Of a DNA stretch of 64,000 nt, positions 26,715 through 39,300 are shown one piece after another. Location: NCBI GenBank assembly GCA_963693285.1, contig OY848918.1, positions 1,929,501-1,993,500 of the forward strand, given 5' to 3'. Position 1 is the stretch's first letter. The number at the start of each line of letters is the position of its first letter. The notes below the pieces were generated by a model. That model saw only the letters and a program-made list of their open reading frames with translations. It was not told the origin of the DNA and did not search any database. This DNA is from Xestospongia muta (lineage: Eukaryota > Porifera > Demospongiae > Haplosclerida > Petrosiidae). The translations under genes and the position numbers were made by a program.

Positions 26715-27190
26715 CTATGTCAACCCATTGGTATGTTAGTTAATCTAATATTGTCGTTTGACTTTACTATAATAGATCACACCTTGTATACAGATATGGA
26801 TAATGGAGTATCAACAGATGACAGTTGTCAGCAATGATGTCATAAAGATGCAATGTGTTTATAATATAGTTATTAAAATTATGTCAAAATGATGTAATAG
26901 AAGGAATGTGCTATAAAGGCAGTTGATATAATATTTAGAATGGATGGAAATATGAGTAAATTATTTTAGGAGACAGTTTATGATGTTTCCTCTGTTAACC
27001 TGAACTATTATTGGTTATCAAAGATGAAAACATTGGATTGTATAATGGATGGATAAGCAATAGATGAATAGATCAATATGACAGTATATATTTAATGTCT
27101 TTACTGATAATAGCTGGTTACTGTTCTAGCTATAGGTCCTCCTATGTCTTCATGTCAATATAGTGAGTGTAAAGTGGTTGGTTAACAGTG
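26715..27190. repeat. ~460-bp block inverted relative to units 0-2
   Basis: This block is the reverse complement of about 3925-4395. Words such as GTATACAGATATGGATAATG and ATAAAGATGCAATGTGTTTA read on the opposite strand there. Equivalent inverted copies lie at about 37067-37520, 46030-46510 and 55628-56085, so the orientation split follows the two subfamilies. Its edges show short inverted words (TTGCAACAC on one side, GTGTTCTCAAGAG on the other). Confidence 0.75.
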
Positions 27191-28041
27191 TTCTCAAGAG
27201 AATAAGACAAATTCAATTAGACACTATGTATATGTACAGCTGTTCTTATGTAAATAATATGTAAGCCATTTAAATGTCTGAAGTGAAACAATTAATTAGT
27301 GACAATGTTTACTTCCTGTTCTGTTGTAGTTCTAATATCCAATAAATGAGGACTGTGGAAGTTAATTGATGGTCTTGATATGTGACACACACAAATGCTG
27401 TTAACTGGAATAGACACTCAAGAAATTAAGTCATATACTAACACTGAGTCAGGGCCTAAAATGTCTTAAAATTACAACTAGCCAAAAATTTCAAATGACT
27501 ATTGATTGTGTAACAATTAATGCTAAAGAATTAAAATGTGAGTTTTAGGTCTATTTTATGTGAATGTATTATGTGTCGTTATTAAGTAATAACTAATAAA
27601 AATTATATAACTATTAGAATTAATTTTTAATACATAACGTTATGTATGCATAGTGAGTTGTCAGTTTATATTATGTGATTGTTTAATGTTTATCACTGTT
27701 ATACTTATAGTTGTTGTGTTTAGGGTGCACTGGCAGTGGAGTGTAAGTGAATACCAATTTATACCAACTACCCAAAACTGCCAAACAGACAGACCAACTA
27801 GCCAAAACAAAAATAACTAATATTCTGGACACACACCAATGTACCATTGAATGCATTCAATTTTAATACAAATAGCACCTCATAAATATAATTATAGTTA
27901 TACAGGTTGCATATCGTAGTGCTATTTTTCTGAAACTATATTTGTGGTCAAATGTATGTAGTAACTAGAAAAATTACTTCAAGTTAATTTCACTCTGTTC
28001 ATTGTTCAATCTTCTTCCTCCATTATTGTTGCCAAACTTAC

Positions 28042-28110
28042 ATTTGCTCTGACTTGACTACATCCTATACTCAGTGCACTAATGAAGATAATGACATGGA
28101 GTAGGCTCAT
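28042..28110 (-). pseudogene. Orphan B-like signal-peptide exon
   Basis: The minus strand reads ATG followed by SLLHVIIFISALSIGC, aligning with the B5/B6 signal exon, and ends at a GTAAG donor. The flanks also resemble B intron 1 and the B upstream region. The exon is 69 nt (phase 0) rather than the phase 1 of working B genes, and no Ig, stalk or TM exon follows. I read it as the last trace of an extra unit lost between units 3 and 4. Confidence 0.6.
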
Positions 28111-31100
28111 CCTTTTCTTAAACTTTCCAAAATTGACTATAATATCAGCCAGGCAGTAGTAGTACTGCCTATAAGGAAATGACACGATGTTTCTCTTCTT
28201 TCTTACTTCAATTCACGTCATGATATAACTAACTACAAGACTATAACAATTATTTTTATACAAAAAACTTATGATTTTACATAAGGCATTCTCTTTTATG
28301 GGTTTTATTTCGAGCCCTTTAACAACTATAAGTAGTGATTTTTACAGAGCTTGGAATTAACCTCTCTTGGAGACGCCATTTTATTTATTTTGAATTGAGT
28401 TGAGTATATTCATGAAGAAATTTAATAAATGGAGGCTATGAGTAAGTCTTTTGTAAATGGACCTGCTTCTTCAGCAATCATTTCATTAAATATTTTAAGA
28501 AGATCAAATTTGTCTTGTCTTCTATCAATCAAGAAACAGGTATACTAACAGTACATTGCTAGCAGTTTCTAGCTTGATTACACATTTGTACATAAATCAT
28601 ATTTTCTGATTGATTCAAAATATGTTATTAATCATTACATATTATAGCAATGCTCTGTTGTATAGTATATCCTGAGTACATTCATTTATACAACCTGTAA
28701 TAATAAATAAGCATATTGTGAACATATATTTAGCTAATTTATATTCATATAAAAATGACACAAATAATTAAATAAAGATTTCTAAAAAATCATTTAAAGT
28801 AGATATGGAAGTAAAATCATTCTTAAACTAGCACAAAGTAGGAATGGCAATATGGACATCACTACATAGTAGCCACACAAAAATACTTGAACACAAAATT
28901 CATATTGTTATGTTGTGAGTGCTTTCCTAAACAAAATCCTAACTTTCTATTTCACTTAAGAGCCTTTTACTTTTGCCTCAAAATATTGCTACAACTATAT
29001 TATTTGACTGAAATAAACTTATGTCATTGTTATTGTGGTTACTATATAGTTGAGGTGTAATGATAATATAGTCGACTAGTCTTACCAGTTAATTTGTCCA
29101 TCTCGAATAAGAGAGGCTATCCACTAAGTAGTATATCATTTGTAGACGTCATTTAATTAAATATTTATTATAATTACCAAATGTAATAAACATTAGTATA
29201 ACTTCAGTCTAATAAATGTAATATTGTATACAGTTAATTGAATATATAAATCATAAAAATATCAGGAAAGAAGTCTGCATAAACGTGTTGGCCCTTACAC
29301 TTGTATTTATTTGACTCAATAGTATTCGGTTCTCCCAGTTAACACAAGTAATACTTACTGGTTATACTTTGAGCATTATATCATAAAGAATAGATAATTT
29401 AAACTATAGCTATCAAATATAGTTTCTTCCCAGACCTTCTTTGTCTGAATACAGAAAAGGTTTTATCAAGCATCATATTTTCCATGTATCTTTATAAATT
29501 TTATGTCTAGATGCAAAATTAACAATCGATGGGTAGTAGGTGATCTATCTTAATCTATAATGTTAACAGTAAAATAATGATTTAACAAGTTTAAACATCT
29601 GTTTGCAAACAGATGATACAAAACAGGTTATTTGTAATTAATTTTGAGAGTATTACTGCAGTCTTCTTTCCTGCATACCCTGACTTAACATCCTCTCCCT
29701 AGTTTATCTAATTGTGCCACAATTGCCTTTGGTAAAAGTTTCAGACATCATATGTACTTGTATATAAATCTTAGCATGAGAGAGCTATATATCTAGTTTA
29801 AGTTAATATGTAAACATCTTAATTAGGATGTATAGATAGGTTACAATAAACATGGTGGTCCTTATACATGTGGGAGTGAAATTATTACCACCTCTTATTG
29901 CATCTGTATGCTTAGAAGACATCATCATTAATATATAGAAGTAGTACATACTGAGTAATAATATACATATGTGATGAATGAATTGTGGCCATGATAGTAT
30001 CCAATAAAATGGTCTTTGTATTTAGAACTTTATGTCTATTAAAAAGGACAATGTGTTTTGTTAAATTGACAAGTTAATCCAATCATAAGTAAGATGGATG
30101 AAAACAAGTTTAGTCAAATCTATCTATACAGATAGCTATATGTAATGATTTAGATATTTTCAGGAAAATTTAAAAGTTTTCATAATAAATCATTTTGGCA
30201 CTGGCTATTAATTTTAAGTGCACATAATGTAAACCTAAACAAAGTAATGTTTGAAAAGCTGTGAGATTTGTAACTGGCATGGTGTTCTTTCTTTGCCTGT
30301 CTTTCTTAAGCATATAGTAAATAAGTAAATTTAAAAACAGTCAGAATATGTTCATGTAGTTCTGGCAAGTTTACAAGATGTTCTTATAAATAAAAGCACA
30401 GACAACACTGTGCCAAATTCACATCTAAAAGTACAATAATTTATATAATAGTCTAAAAATGTTCAGATAGAAAACTAAGGTTTGTGTTGACATGTGTCTT
30501 GTCATTGCTAGTAAGGTTTTTTTAAGGTACATAACTTTTCTAATATAGAAGGAAGTTAATTTTAATATCTGCCAAAAATGGTGCTGTCACTGATCCTCAC
30601 CTTTAGTGCTTCACATTGGTAAGTTTATTTACTATTAAACTTATTATGAGCATCATACAATAACATAAATTTATCATCTGATATACCAATTTGTTAAATG
30701 AGTATTGTTGTAGGAAGTAGTATAGACATTGACCACAGAGACCATAATTAAGTTATTTTTAATGTTATTTTGTAGAGGATGCTTACCAAATTTGTACGCA
30801 AGAAGACATATCATTAGACTAGATAGTAATATTTTAATGAAATTTGTTATCTAACTACTAGGCCAGATACCAAATTTGATAAACATCCTGTACAAGATGA
30901 TGTTATATAACAACTGCATATATACGAGCATTTGTTTGTAATTCTTCACCACAAAATGACCAGTTTCTTCAAATTTGGTCACAATTACCACTTAATACTT
31001 AAAAAAGAAAAAGTAAATGTAATTGAAGTACTTGAGAGATGCAGAATATTACTTATGATGTATGTATGTAGTTTAATATTGAATTACTCATTAGATAAAG

Positions 31101-32087
31101 AAATGCATGCTATCATAATAAACATGCTCATTTATTATATAAAAGATTATACCAGGTGGTTGTTTTGAAGCAGAAGTATTTTGGTGATAACTCTTTTTAT
31201 TACAAAGGTACAATGATGTTTACAATCTCATACTTTAATGTATGATGGTGATTTAAGGTATACTTCCTGTGATCCATACACTTATTGTGTTACACTGTGT
31301 TTTGTTATAATTAGTAAGTATTTATTCCTATTTTCTGTATGTGTTTAACTACTAAATGACAATGAACTCAACACATAATAATGTAATAAACAGCATAGCC
31401 CTTACACTGGTCAAAAGCACTACTAACTCATCTGTTTATACACATACAAGATGTTTGAATAAATACAGAAACACTTAATAATGTATATGTGTCCATGTAC
31501 ATGATGAGGATGCCAAAAGTTCTGTAGTAGTATAATTATAATTTTATTAAACATGTCTGGAGTCTAGTACATTAATAAAGATTCTTTCTCTTTAATGGTC
31601 TTGTTTGTGAGTGGCTATATAATAAGTATGATATATAATATGATTGAATGTATTTAGATTACCAAATGTAATAAATGTTATTATGACTTCAGTTTATTGT
31701 ATATATACTAGTTTGATAAGATGATGAGAAGGTGTATAAAATTAAAGATCACATGAAGTTAGTCTGGTGTAGTTTAAATGAGATTTGGTACATTATACAT
31801 ACATAGAATTGTAGTGATACAGAAATTATTTATTTTATTAGTATATATTGAAACATGATATTAACATTAATCTTCTCGTTACACTCAGTTCAATGCATCG
31901 ATAATGAGAGGAAGAAGACAGCAATAAAGACATTGGCCCTTACCCATACTGCCAACTCTAACTATTTCATTTGTAAACAGAAGACATCATTGTTGAAAAT
32001 TTAATACACAAAGTAATATTGATATGAATTATATGTACAGATTGAGTGCATAAAGTGCATACACAAGATTCATAAAACAATTATAAG

Positions 32088-32109
32088 TCAATCTTGAGTC
32101 AATCATGAA
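32088..32109. repeat. 11-bp minisatellite, 2 copies, 3' end of B4
   Basis: Two units of a TCAATCATGAG-type 11-mer overlap the B4 stop codon (32103-32105). B5 and B6 have six units at the same place, so copy number has changed by duplication or loss. Confidence 0.8.
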
Positions 32110-33504
32110 GTTACACAATCAGTTACTTCCTTTGTTAGCCACAACTTCATCTGTATACTAAAATAATTTACTATTATAACAACATATGTGTCATCACAAA
32201 CCTTAGGTCTTCTATCTGGACATTTCTTGATTGCTACTACTATACAAAGTATAGCACTAATCAGTAGAATAAGAACAATAACTGTACAACCAATAGGTAC
32301 TACAACTGCCAGTAAAGTAGAAGGAGTACACCTATTGTCTACTTGACCTTGTACTAATGTTTTGATTGAATACAAAAAAATCAATTTTGATAATTTAATG
32401 AACTCACTTGTATCTACTGAAACAGTAGTTGTTATAAAATCAACACTAGTACTATATGTATTTGCAGCACTAGATGTACTTGATGTAGTTGCATTGCTAG
32501 GTGTAGTTGTAGTAGGTTCAGTGTGGATACTTGAAGTAGGAGTGACAGTTACAATAACTGTTGTGAAAGTTGTTGTGACATTTATTGTGACATTTATTGT
32601 CAAAGAGGAATGGTCAGTCAAGGAAGATGGAACAGGTAATGAGGTCATTACATTTGATGTCATCAATGATGATGAAGGTGAGAGAAATGGAGATGATGGT
32701 AAAAGGGATGATATGGAAGGGGAGGGTGATTTTGAGAAGATTACTGGCAATGATAGTGAAGTAGTGGAAGGTGAAAGATATGGGGGAGACTGAGAAGGTG
32801 ATGGAGAGGGAGAGGGTAATGTAAAATTATTTTCTGTTTCTAAAAGATTAAAATAAAGATTTAATGAATCTATATAATAATTATTATCAAATAATACCTT
32901 GTATATTGATAAATACTGGTTGACTGTATTGGTTTGTACTATCATAGTAATCACTAGTGGAACACAGAACAATTAATGGTTTTATAATTGTTAGATATAT
33001 GTCAACACAGGATCCTGTTCCAATATTACAGACTGTTGATGTATGTGGGGAAACGTCTGTTTCTATACCATCTTTATCAAAAACTTTCCAAAACGAAGAA
33101 GGTTTATATCCTGTACATCCACAAGTTGCATTGAACATATTTCCTGGTGACATATACATGATCATGTTATTGGTAGACCATGGAGTGTTTGTCCCTTGTT
33201 TAAATATTTTACCTGTAAAAGTGTAATAGTTGTAATAATTTGTCATTGATATATTTTTAACAGTAACAGTAATAATGATTTCAATTATGTAAGTATCATA
33301 TGTTAATAAACAGATATAGTACAACAGTTAGTTGTGGTTAATTTTGTCACTACTATACTGCAGTTCACTGCTGTCTTCCTTCCTTCCTCCCTTAATTATT
33401 GTTTTCAATAAATAAAACAAGAAGCTCACTAACTTACATCTATCACCAGATAGACCACATCCTATACACATTGTAGTAATGAAGAGAACTTGGAGTAGAC
33501 CCAT
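32103..33504 (-). CDS. B4: type B single-Ig membrane receptor
   Basis: Exons 33438-33504 (signal peptide MGLLQVLFITTMCIGCG), 32898-33212 (Ig-like), 32408-32839 (stalk) and 32103-32353 (TM plus tail) total 1065 nt (354 aa), with all junctions phase 1. The Ig-like domain (about 23-127) has FNATCGC, a downstream FWKVFDKDG and IVLC. It is distinct in sequence from the type A domain. The stalk (about 128-271) is rich in Ser/Pro/Thr with several NVT/NAT sequons. TM helix: LLAVVVPIGCTVIVLILLI, extended to about 25 residues, then KKC. The tail includes DDTYVVI. The 54-nt third intron is open and in frame, so its retention would insert 18 codons. One of only two intact B genes; partner of A4 by position. 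Confidence 0.8.
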
Positions 33505-33563
33505 TCTTTCTTTATTTTTTCAAAGTCAATTAAAAACTAGACTGTTTTCCACTGAGATCACCT

Positions 33564-33570
33564 CTTTATA
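33564..33570 (-). promoter_or_regulatory. TATA box of B4
   Basis: The minus strand reads GTATAAAGAGG about 60 bp upstream of the B4 ATG. B5 (42578-42584) and B6 (51543-51549) keep the box. B0 reads TGTAAAG and B3 reads TATAAGG. Confidence 0.55.
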
Positions 33571-34078
33571 CTTACATGATCAAAAGATGGTTATCTCCCT
33601 AGTTTATTTAATGATAAACATGCTCTAAAATTAGGGAAATTTCTCCCGTATGTCTTTGCATAAAGACTAGCTGAGAGAACCATCCCTGATTTGTGCAAGA
33701 ATGCAAACACCTTGTCCTAGAATATATATAGTCACTCTAATAGTAAGTGTTACCTAATTAAACCATTATTGTGTAGTGTTATTGATGATGTTTTATGATG
33801 TCATTCTATCTAGATAATTGAGTTTATCCAAAATGTGTTATTATGGGTGATGACAAGGGGATTATAGCGCATGGACAATAACAAAATACGTCAGCATATT
33901 GGAGTGTATTATGGCTAACAGTAAAGTATGTTTTTAAATGAAAATTGTATTAAACAACAACACAATTGATTGATATTATCCAAAACAATTACTAAGTTTA
34001 TTGTTTGAATTTTACACACGTGACAAGTGATCTAGCACAATAGCCAGAGAGAATGGAGGGGATTGACAATGGGACCAT

Positions 34079-36287
34079 CTAGAGTGAGCTAGCCATCTCT
34101 TGTCTGTTCTTGGGGATGCTACAATCTATTACGTAAGTATCGACAATCACTCCATTGTTGGCCGTCTTGATTGAGATTGGACTGGTGATTAAAGGGGATG
34201 ATGGTGAATTAGTATAGAGAGGATTATAGCCGTGGAAATGGACTCTCTTACCATTTGTCATTGTATCTGTTGATGTTCTGCTGGAGTCAGAGACTCCATC
34301 CAAGTCACTAGATTGGTGGTGTTTTTTGATATGCCACTGCAAACAACAGAAGCCCCACCCAATGATAGCAAACAAAATCATTACTGTTAGTAAGACCACC
34401 AGTGTAAAGACAGTAACCTTCACTTGGAGTAACTCAAAAGGTGATGATATAACATTGTCTATATAGAGAAAGAACAAGTTATTGATGTTAATGTGGTATT
34501 ATATATTCTAGCTACTAATTCATCTAATTATAACTAGGGCTGTGTAAAATGATATTGTAAGGTTTAAGTTGTAATTTTGGTTTCCCATATGTAGTGAGTA
34601 AAGTGACAAATGTATATTATGTACATTGAGTGACAAGCAGTACATATTATATGGTATATCGTTAATACATACAAGCCATTCAATAGTGTACACAACACAA
34701 TAGTAAGCCACAGAAAAGCAATGTAATATATATGTATTTACAATAATTGTCAATGTTTACGAGTGCTAGGCATCTTCAAAGTGTTGGAACATAGGCCAGC
34801 TAGGTGACTATTAGTTGCACAATAAATACTGTCATATAAAATACAGATGTTTTGTAGAGTTCCCTGTAATAACCACACCAATATAGCTAGTAGAGATATA
34901 CAAGCCACATCAAAGTGGTCTGATGACACAAGTATACATTAGAAGTAACCATGACAACAGTTATAGGTTATCGACTTTGTCATGCACAGACAATTACCTG
35001 TTATTGTAGAGCATGGGATGGTAGTAGAATGAGTTAGAACAATTGTTGTTAGAAGTGTTGTTGTAACAGTTACAGTGTTAAGTGATGTAACGTCATTAGT
35101 TGCTAAGAATGAGGTAGACAAAGGACTCTTCGATCCATCTGTGAAATGCAATGTGTCTATACTACTAGACAATAGCTCATTGCTATGTGTGAGAGACTGT
35201 AAGAGAGACAGTGAGGGAGACTGTGAGGGAGACTTTAAAGGAGACAGTGAAGAAGACTGTGAGGAGGTTGGTGAAGGAGATGGAAAGGAAATTATTGGTT
35301 TCTCTGTAAATGAGAAAAGGACTATATCAGTTGATCATGAGCTGAAATACTTGGAAGTAGTAACAACATCTGTGAGAATACTATATATTATAAGAGTGGA
35401 TTGACCACAATACAAATCAAAGGTACAAAGGCTTGTCAGCTGTTTTAAACCACATATTGCTATTAATATAAAGAGTGTAGTATATTATGTAAAATTCCCA
35501 TATGTTATGAAAGGGCTTCCTACAAAGTCTGAGTAGTATTTGTGACATAATAATTATATCAAAGATATTTCATTATTTTGTGTTCATTGTCTAGTCAGAA
35601 ACTGTACCTTGACCCTTTTATTCCATGCATTTGTTATAAAATATTAATAATAGATGAACAAAGAGGTATTATATAAAATAGATATCTTACCTTTCACAAC
35701 CTCTATCATTATGACTTTGCTGTACACTTCAAAGACTTTATTAAAACCCCATAAAGAATTCTGCTCTCCTTGCATTTCTGATTTACATTGGAACATGTAC
35801 ACACCAACATTATGAAATGCAACAGTCAAATTATAAATGATAGGACCTTTTAAGATACTGTTCTCATCATTACATTGAATCAAGCTAGGACAATTAGTGG
35901 TACAAGGATCATTAGCTAAATATTGTCTTTGGTTTACACTCTCAACAAAAGGATTGTTAGAGTATTCTGTGTTATTGTGCAGCCACTTTAAACTGCCACA
36001 TACACTCTGACATTGGAAGTCCAGTGTTGTACCTACTACAACTTTAAGTTGATTGTTGTTGCTTGGGATAGTAACAGTAGCTGTGAAATGAAATTTAAAA
36101 TGAAAATGTTATTCTATTGAGTTCTTTACTATGTAAACAAGCTAATGTTCTTGTACTAACCTGCATCTCCAAACTTTTCAATATTATTACGACATACATC
36201 AATATTAATATCTGTAGCAGAGGTCATAGAACATTTGATAAGAGCAACTAGCAACCAAAGTGATCTGCTAAACTTGATTGAAGCCAT
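34079..36287 (-). CDS. A4: type A receptor with readable long tail
   Basis: Exons 36161-36287 (signal peptide MASIKFSRSLWLL...), 35691-36080 (Ig-like, 130 codons), 34998-35303 (stalk, 102 codons) and 34252-34458 (TM). In this copy alone, reading straight through the donor at 34251 stays open to 34079, giving a 400-aa protein. That tail has GYNPLY (an NPxY motif), YVID and a C-terminal SSL. One base fewer than in A3/A5/A6 after VHF makes this possible. If the 70-nt intron is instead spliced as in A1/A2, the frame shifts and stops within about a dozen codons. TATA box at about 36327-36336; AATAAA at 33997-34002 (minus). Intact through the TM; the tail form needs RNA evidence. Confidence 0.75.
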
Positions 36288-36326
36288 GATTGGTGGAGTT
36301 GGTCTTCCTCTCAACACTTCTATCCA

Positions 36327-36336
36327 TTTATATATA
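36327..36336 (-). promoter_or_regulatory. TATA box of A4
   Basis: TATATATAAA on the minus strand, about 40 bp upstream of the start codon, at the position shared with A3, A5 and A6. Confidence 0.6.
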
Positions 36337-36369
36337 GTAACTGGCTCTCACAAAGGGCAGCCATAGAAA

Positions 36370-39300
36370 GCAGTCACAGTTAATAATTGTTTGATGTTTA
36401 GGTAATACCTATACGTCTGGCAGGAAGTGTATACTTTACTATGTAATGAACTAATCCCCACCTCCTAAACTATAAGTGTAAACTATATACAACAAAATAT
36501 GACCTCCAGCCTGACACTACAATTTTTAACTATCCTGTTATATTTTATTATATTTAGTTCTCCTTCATTACTGAAACATTCTCTTCATAACTAATTATGT
36601 AGCCATTCATAGCTAATTATAGTTAGATTGAATGTCTACAAAAAAGAATGCTTACAAAGTTTGCACATTTTTCCCAAATAACTCAAACTTACCAGCTGTT
36701 AAAATAAATTTGATTTTTAAAACAAGCCCATAAAGTGTCTATGATATTATACTACCTGTATGTGTATGGTAATTGTATAGAGTATACATAGCTTAATGAA
36801 GGAATATGATTGGTTAGTTTCAAGTTCATAAATCACATATAAAATGTTCATCAATACTTAGAACATGCCTGCTATATAAGGCTTCCTTGAGTTACTAAAT
36901 CACATATATCAATGGCCTCAGTGTCTAGCTATTATATTGATGATATCTACAGAATGATGGGAAAACCCATTCATTCAGTATTGATTGAGTTAGCTTATCA
37001 TTACTACATTATTATGACTTGATATTGACTTATTTTGGACTTAACACTTCTTTTGCAACACCTACGTCAACCCATTGGTATGTTAATTAATCTAACATTG
37101 TTGTTTTACTCACACCTTGTATACAGATATAGATAATGGAGTATCAACAGATGAGATTTATCAGCAATGATGCCATAAAGATGCAATGTGTTTATAATAT
37201 AGTTATTAAAATTATGTCAAAATGATGTAATAGAAGGAATGTGCTATAGAGGCAGTTGATATAATATTTAGAACGAATAGATATATGAGTATTATTTTGG
37301 GGAACAGTTTATGACATTACCTCTGTTAACCTGAGCTATTATTGGTTATCAACAATGAGAATATTGGATTGAAATATGGAAGAATAGGCAATAGATAAAT
37401 AGATCAATATGATATATATATTTAATGTCTTTACTGATAATAGCTTGTTAACCAGCTATTATCACTGTTCTAGCTATAGGTCCTCCTATGTCTTCATGTC
37501 AGTATAGTGAGTGTAAAGTGGTTGGTTAACAGTGTTCTCAAGAGAATAAGACAAATTCAATTAGACAGTATGGATATGTACAGCTGTTCTTATGTAAATA
37601 ATTTGTAAGCCATTTAAATGCCTGAAGTGAAACAATTAATTAGTGACAATATTTACTTCCTGTTCTGTTGTAATTCTAATATCCAATAAATGAGGACTGT
37701 TGAAATTAAGTTAATTGATGGCCTTGATATGTGACACATACCAATGCCGTTTACTGGAATGGACACTCAAGAAATTAAGTCATATACTAAAACTGAGCAT
37801 TAAATGATACATGGCAACTCTGACATGTCGATCTTTGTAAGTTACACATACTAAATATAGTCAACTAGTCTTATCAGTTGATTTGTCCATCTTGAATAAG
37901 AGATGGTATCCAAATAAGTAGTTTATCATTTGTAGATGTCATTTAATTAAATATTTATTATAATTACCAAATGTAATAAACATTAGTATAACTTCTGTCT
38001 AATAAATGTGATATTGTATACAGTTAATTGAATATATAAATCATAGAAATACCAGGAAAGAAGTCTGCATAAACATGTTGGCCCTTACACTTGTATTCAT
38101 CTGACTCAATAGTATTCACCACAAGTGATACTTACTGGTTATACTTTGAGCATTATATCCTAAATATGTGATAATTTAAACTTTAGCTATCAAGTATAGT
38201 TTCTCCCTAGATCTTCATTGTCTGAATATAGAAAAGGTTTTATCAAGCATCATATTTTCCATGTATTTTTATAAATTTATGTCTAGATGCAAAATTCTAT
38301 CTTGATCTATAATGTTAACAGTAAATTAATGTTTTAACAAATGTAAACATCATCTGTTTGTAAACAGATGATACAAAACAGGTTATTTGTAATTAATTTT
38401 GACAGTATTACTGCAGTCTTCCTTCCTGCATACCCTGACTTAACATCCTCTCCCTAGTTTATCTAATTGTGTCACAATTGCCTTTGGAAAAAGTTTCAGA
38501 CATCATATGTACTTGTATATAAATGTTAGCATGAGAGAGCTATACCTAGTCTAAGTTAATATGTAAATATCTTAATTAGGATGTATAGATAGGTTACAAT
38601 AAACATGGTGGTCCTTACACATGTAGGAGTAGAAAGTACTACCACCTCTTATTGTATTTGTATGTTTAGAAGACATCATCATTGATATAGAGAATTAGTA
38701 CACACTTACTATACTAATAAGTACTAAGTTCTGGCAAGTTTACAAGATGTTCTTATAAATAAAAGCATAGACAACACTGTGCCAAATTCACATCTAAAAG
38801 TACAATAATTTATATAATAGTCTAAAATTGTTCAGATAGAAAACTAAGGTTTGTGTTGACATGTGTCTTGTCATTGATAGTAAGATTTTTTTTAAGGTAC
38901 ATAACTTTTCTAATAAAGAAGGAAGTAAATTTTATTCTCTGCCAAAAATGATACTGTCACTGACCCCTCACCTTTAGTGCTTCACATTAGTAAGTTTATT
39001 TACTATTAAACTTACTATGAGCATCATACAATAATATAAATTGATCATCTGATATACCAATTCATTAAATGAGTGATGTTGTAGGAAGTAGTTTAGATAT
39101 TGACCACAGAGACCATAATTAAGTTATTTTTAATGCTATTTTGTAAAGGATGTTTACCAAATTTGTACGCAAGAAGACCTATCATTAAACTAGATAGTAA
39201 TTATTTAACGAAATATATTATCTATGACTACTAGGATGGATACCAAGTTTGATAAACATCCTGTACAAGATGATGTTATATAACAACTGCATATATACGA

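Larger units (their letters stand above)
25400..32087. other. Spacer between A3 and B4
   Basis: About 25740-26300 aligns with 54650-55200. About 26715-27190 is the block that is inverted relative to units 0-2. About 27440-28300 is not seen in other units and contains a relic B-like signal exon. From 28330 on, the sequence aligns with 17540-21640. The left inverted arm (about 30560-30680) is present but its right partner is missing. The ORF at 30932-31168 is not preserved in the equivalent spacers, so no gene is called. Confidence 0.6.

Noticed and set aside
30932..31168. 78-codon ORF in the A3-B4 spacer
   Set aside because: The equivalent spacers at 20380, 39310 and 48310 have stops and frameshifts at the same place, so there is no sign of protein constraint.
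32362..32793. 143-codon plus-strand ORF (and counterparts at 41501 and 50528)
   Set aside because: Antisense of the type B stalk exon. Its openness follows from the S/T/P codon repeats on the other strand.
32103..32972. A single 289-codon exon for B4
   Set aside because: It reads through two short introns with clear GT...AG ends, one of which happens to be in frame. Four-exon splicing matches B5 and B6.
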